A program made the translations under genes and the position numbers. The notes under the pieces are model-generated. The model ran no database searches. It worked only from the letters and a program-made list of their open reading frames with translations, and had not been told where the DNA came from. A stretch of DNA of 64,000 nucleotides from positions 434,001 through 498,000 of the forward strand of contig NW_027480543.1 of the NCBI RefSeq assembly GCF_051401765.1, given 5' to 3'. Positions 62,412-64,000 of this stretch are shown in pieces. The first letter of the stretch is position 1. Every line of letters begins with the position of its first letter. This DNA comes from Calliopsis andreniformis. Lineage: Eukaryota > Arthropoda > Insecta > Hymenoptera > Andrenidae.

Positions 62412-64000
62412 GAAGATTGAGGATTGAGGATTGAAGATTGAGGTTTGAGGATTGAGGATTGAGGATTGAGGATGATGTCTGTGGGTTGAGGATTGAGGTT
62501 TGAGGACTGAGCGCTGAGGATTGAAGACTGAGGGTTGAGTATGGGGGCAGAGGGTCTGGGATTGAGGTTTGACGACTGAGGATTGAGGATTGAGGACTGA
62601 GAATTGAGGATTGATTATTGAGGATTGAAGATAGAGGATTGGGTATTGAGGATTGAAGAATGAGGATTGAAGATTGAGGACATGATTAAGGATGTAGGAT
62701 GGAGGATGAGGGCTGATGGTTGAGGATTGAGGTTTGAGGACTGAGGACTGAGGATTGAGGATTGAGAATTGAGAATTGAGGATTGAGGATTGAGGATTGA
62801 AAATTGAGTATTGAGGATTGGAGATTGACGATTGAGGATTGAGGACCGAGGATTGAGGATTGAGGATTGAAGATTGAGTATTGAGGATTGAAGATTGAGT
62901 ATTGACGATTGAAGATTGCGTATTGAGGATTGAGGATAGAGGATTGAGTATTGAGGATAGAAGATTGAGGTTTGGGGACTGAGGATTGGGGATTGTAGAT
63001 TGAGGATTGAGGAGTGAGGGTTGAGTATTGATGATTGAAGATTGAGTATTGGGTATTGATTATTGAAGAATGAGGATTGAGGATTGAGGATTGAGGATTG
63101 AGGATTGAAGATTGAGTATTGAGGATTGAAGATTGAGGATTGAGGATTGAGTATTGAAGATTGAGGATTTGGGACTGAGGATTGAAGATTGAGGATTAGG
63201 ATTGAGGATTGAGGATTGAGGACAGAGGATTGAGGATTGAAGAATGAGGATTGAGCATTGAGGATTGAGGATTGAGGATTGAAGATTGAGTATTGAGGAT
63301 TGAAGATTGGAGATTGAGGATTTGGGAATGAGGATTGAAGGTTGAGGATTGAGGATTGAGGATTGTGAATTCAGGATTGAGGATTGAGGATTGAAGATTG
63401 AGGATTGGGTATTGAGGATTGAAGAATGAGGATTGAGGATTGAGGATTGAAGTTTGAGGATTGAAGATTGAGGCTTGAGGATTGAAGATTGACGATTGAG
63501 GATTGAGGATAGAGGATTGAGGATTGAGGATTGAGGATTGAGTGTTGAGGATTGAAGATTGAGTATTGAGGATTGAAGATTGAGGATTGAGGATTAAGGA
63601 TTGAGGATTGAGGATTGAAGATTGAGTATTGAGGATTGAAGATTAAGATTGAGGATTGAGGATTGAGGATTGAGGATTGAAGATTGAGCATTGGGGACTG
63701 AGTATTGAGGGTTGAGTGATGAGAATTGATGTTTGCGGATAGAGATCTGAAGATTGCACGTTGAGTATTAAGTATTGAAAACTGTGAATTGAGGATATCC
63801 TATTGAGGATTGAGGATTGACAACTGATTGTTGAGGACTCAGGGCTGAAGATTGATCATTCAGGATTGAGGATTCAGGTTTGACGTTTGAGGACTGAGGA
63901 TTGAGGATTGGGTACTGGCGATTGAAGATTGATGATTGAGGATTGAAGATTGAGGATTGAGGATTGAAGACTGAGTATTGAGGATTGAAGATTGAGGATT
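62412..64000 (+). repeat. Dispersed duplicate, second copy, running off the window
   Basis: Nearly identical to 57300 to 58888. Includes Y core 63774 (partner 58662) and the extra GAATTC at 63367 (partner 58255). The right end of the duplication is beyond the window. Confidence 0.85.
63774..63808. repeat. Y core, ATATCCT variant
   Basis: 5,112 bp from 58662. Confidence 0.8.

Larger units (their letters stand above)
1..64000 (+). repeat. Heptamer satellite array (GAGGATT)n filling the window
   Basis: The period of seven bases can be followed from the first to the last base. The consensus is GAGGATT on + and AATCCTC on -. Common variants are GAAGATT, GAGTATT, GAGAATT, GAGGACT, GAGGTTT, GAGGGTT, GATGATT, GACGATT, GTGGATT and GGGGATT, nearly all length-preserving substitutions. 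Orientation never reverses. A few recurrent 6-mer and 8-mer units shift the phase. No unique-sequence island, transposon, tRNA, rRNA or promoter-like stretch was seen. Large blocks recur at several scales (see the other entries), which indicates block amplification or unequal exchange rather than simple slippage. Host and chromosomal context cannot be read from the window. Confidence 0.98.

Noticed and set aside
1..64000. Telomere repeat
   Set aside because: GAGGATT does not match the known TTAGGG, TTTAGGG or TTAGG families, heptamers are too diverged, and no perfect terminal run is present. A subtelomeric location is not excluded.
1..64000. CRISPR array
   Set aside because: There are no alternating conserved repeats and unique spacers; everything between landmarks is again heptamer DNA, and no cas genes are present.
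1..64000. G-quadruplex forming array
   Set aside because: The unit supplies only GG runs with 5-base spacers. Two-tetrad structures are possible but weak; runs of three or more G occur only in scattered variants such as GATGGGGGCAG.

Overview
The whole 64 kb window is tandem-repeat DNA. I find no gene, RNA gene, mobile element or CRISPR array. The unit is the heptamer GAGGATT on the + strand (AATCCTC on the - strand), repeated about 9,100 times in one orientation with no inversion seen. Most heptamers match the consensus or differ by one or two substitutions. Perfect runs are short, roughly up to eight or nine units, so this is an old, diverged array that has been re-amplified in large blocks. 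The consensus + strand contains no C.

Layout. From 1 to about 26.0 kb lies family A, a higher-order repeat (HOR) with units of 5.4 to 8.1 kb. Units start at a shared landmark at 695, 6061, 14119 and 21136, and the last two full-length copies are almost identical at an offset of 7,017 bp. From about 26.0 to 33.0 kb is a mosaic that includes a 0.56 kb piece of family A. From 33.0 to 37.0 kb is a nearly exact 2,012 bp tandem duplication. From 37.0 to 50.2 kb is a mosaic with a roughly 1.0 kb tandem duplication (41.1 to 43.1 kb) and repeated copies of a module containing GGATNTAGG. From 50.2 to 54.5 kb are two tandem units of 2,308 and 2,055 bp. From 54.5 to 64 kb is a mosaic in which the last 1.6 kb repeats 57.3 to 58.9 kb at an offset of 5,112 bp.

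The main structure inside the array is a diverged 35 bp core, in phase with the heptamer, present in at least 49 copies of two related types. Type X (27 seen) contains an 18 bp interrupted palindrome, ATCCTGA-GAAT-TCAGGAT, that could form a hairpin. Type Y (22 seen) has the same core but lacks the palindrome.

All long open frames lie on the - strand and encode degenerate (SSILNPQ)n. Seven is not a multiple of three, so all three - strand frames give the same heptapeptide and none contains a stop in the consensus. The + strand has TGA every 21 bp in each frame. The open frames are therefore a property of the unit and I do not annotate them as genes.

Organism: not determinable from the sequence. 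An array of this size with HOR structure is typical of eukaryotic satellite DNA. The unit is one base from the CCCCAAT-type heptamers I recall from cyanobacteria, but bacterial arrays of that kind are normally far shorter. Boundaries below were found by eye and are good to a few tens of bases unless a marker offset is stated.
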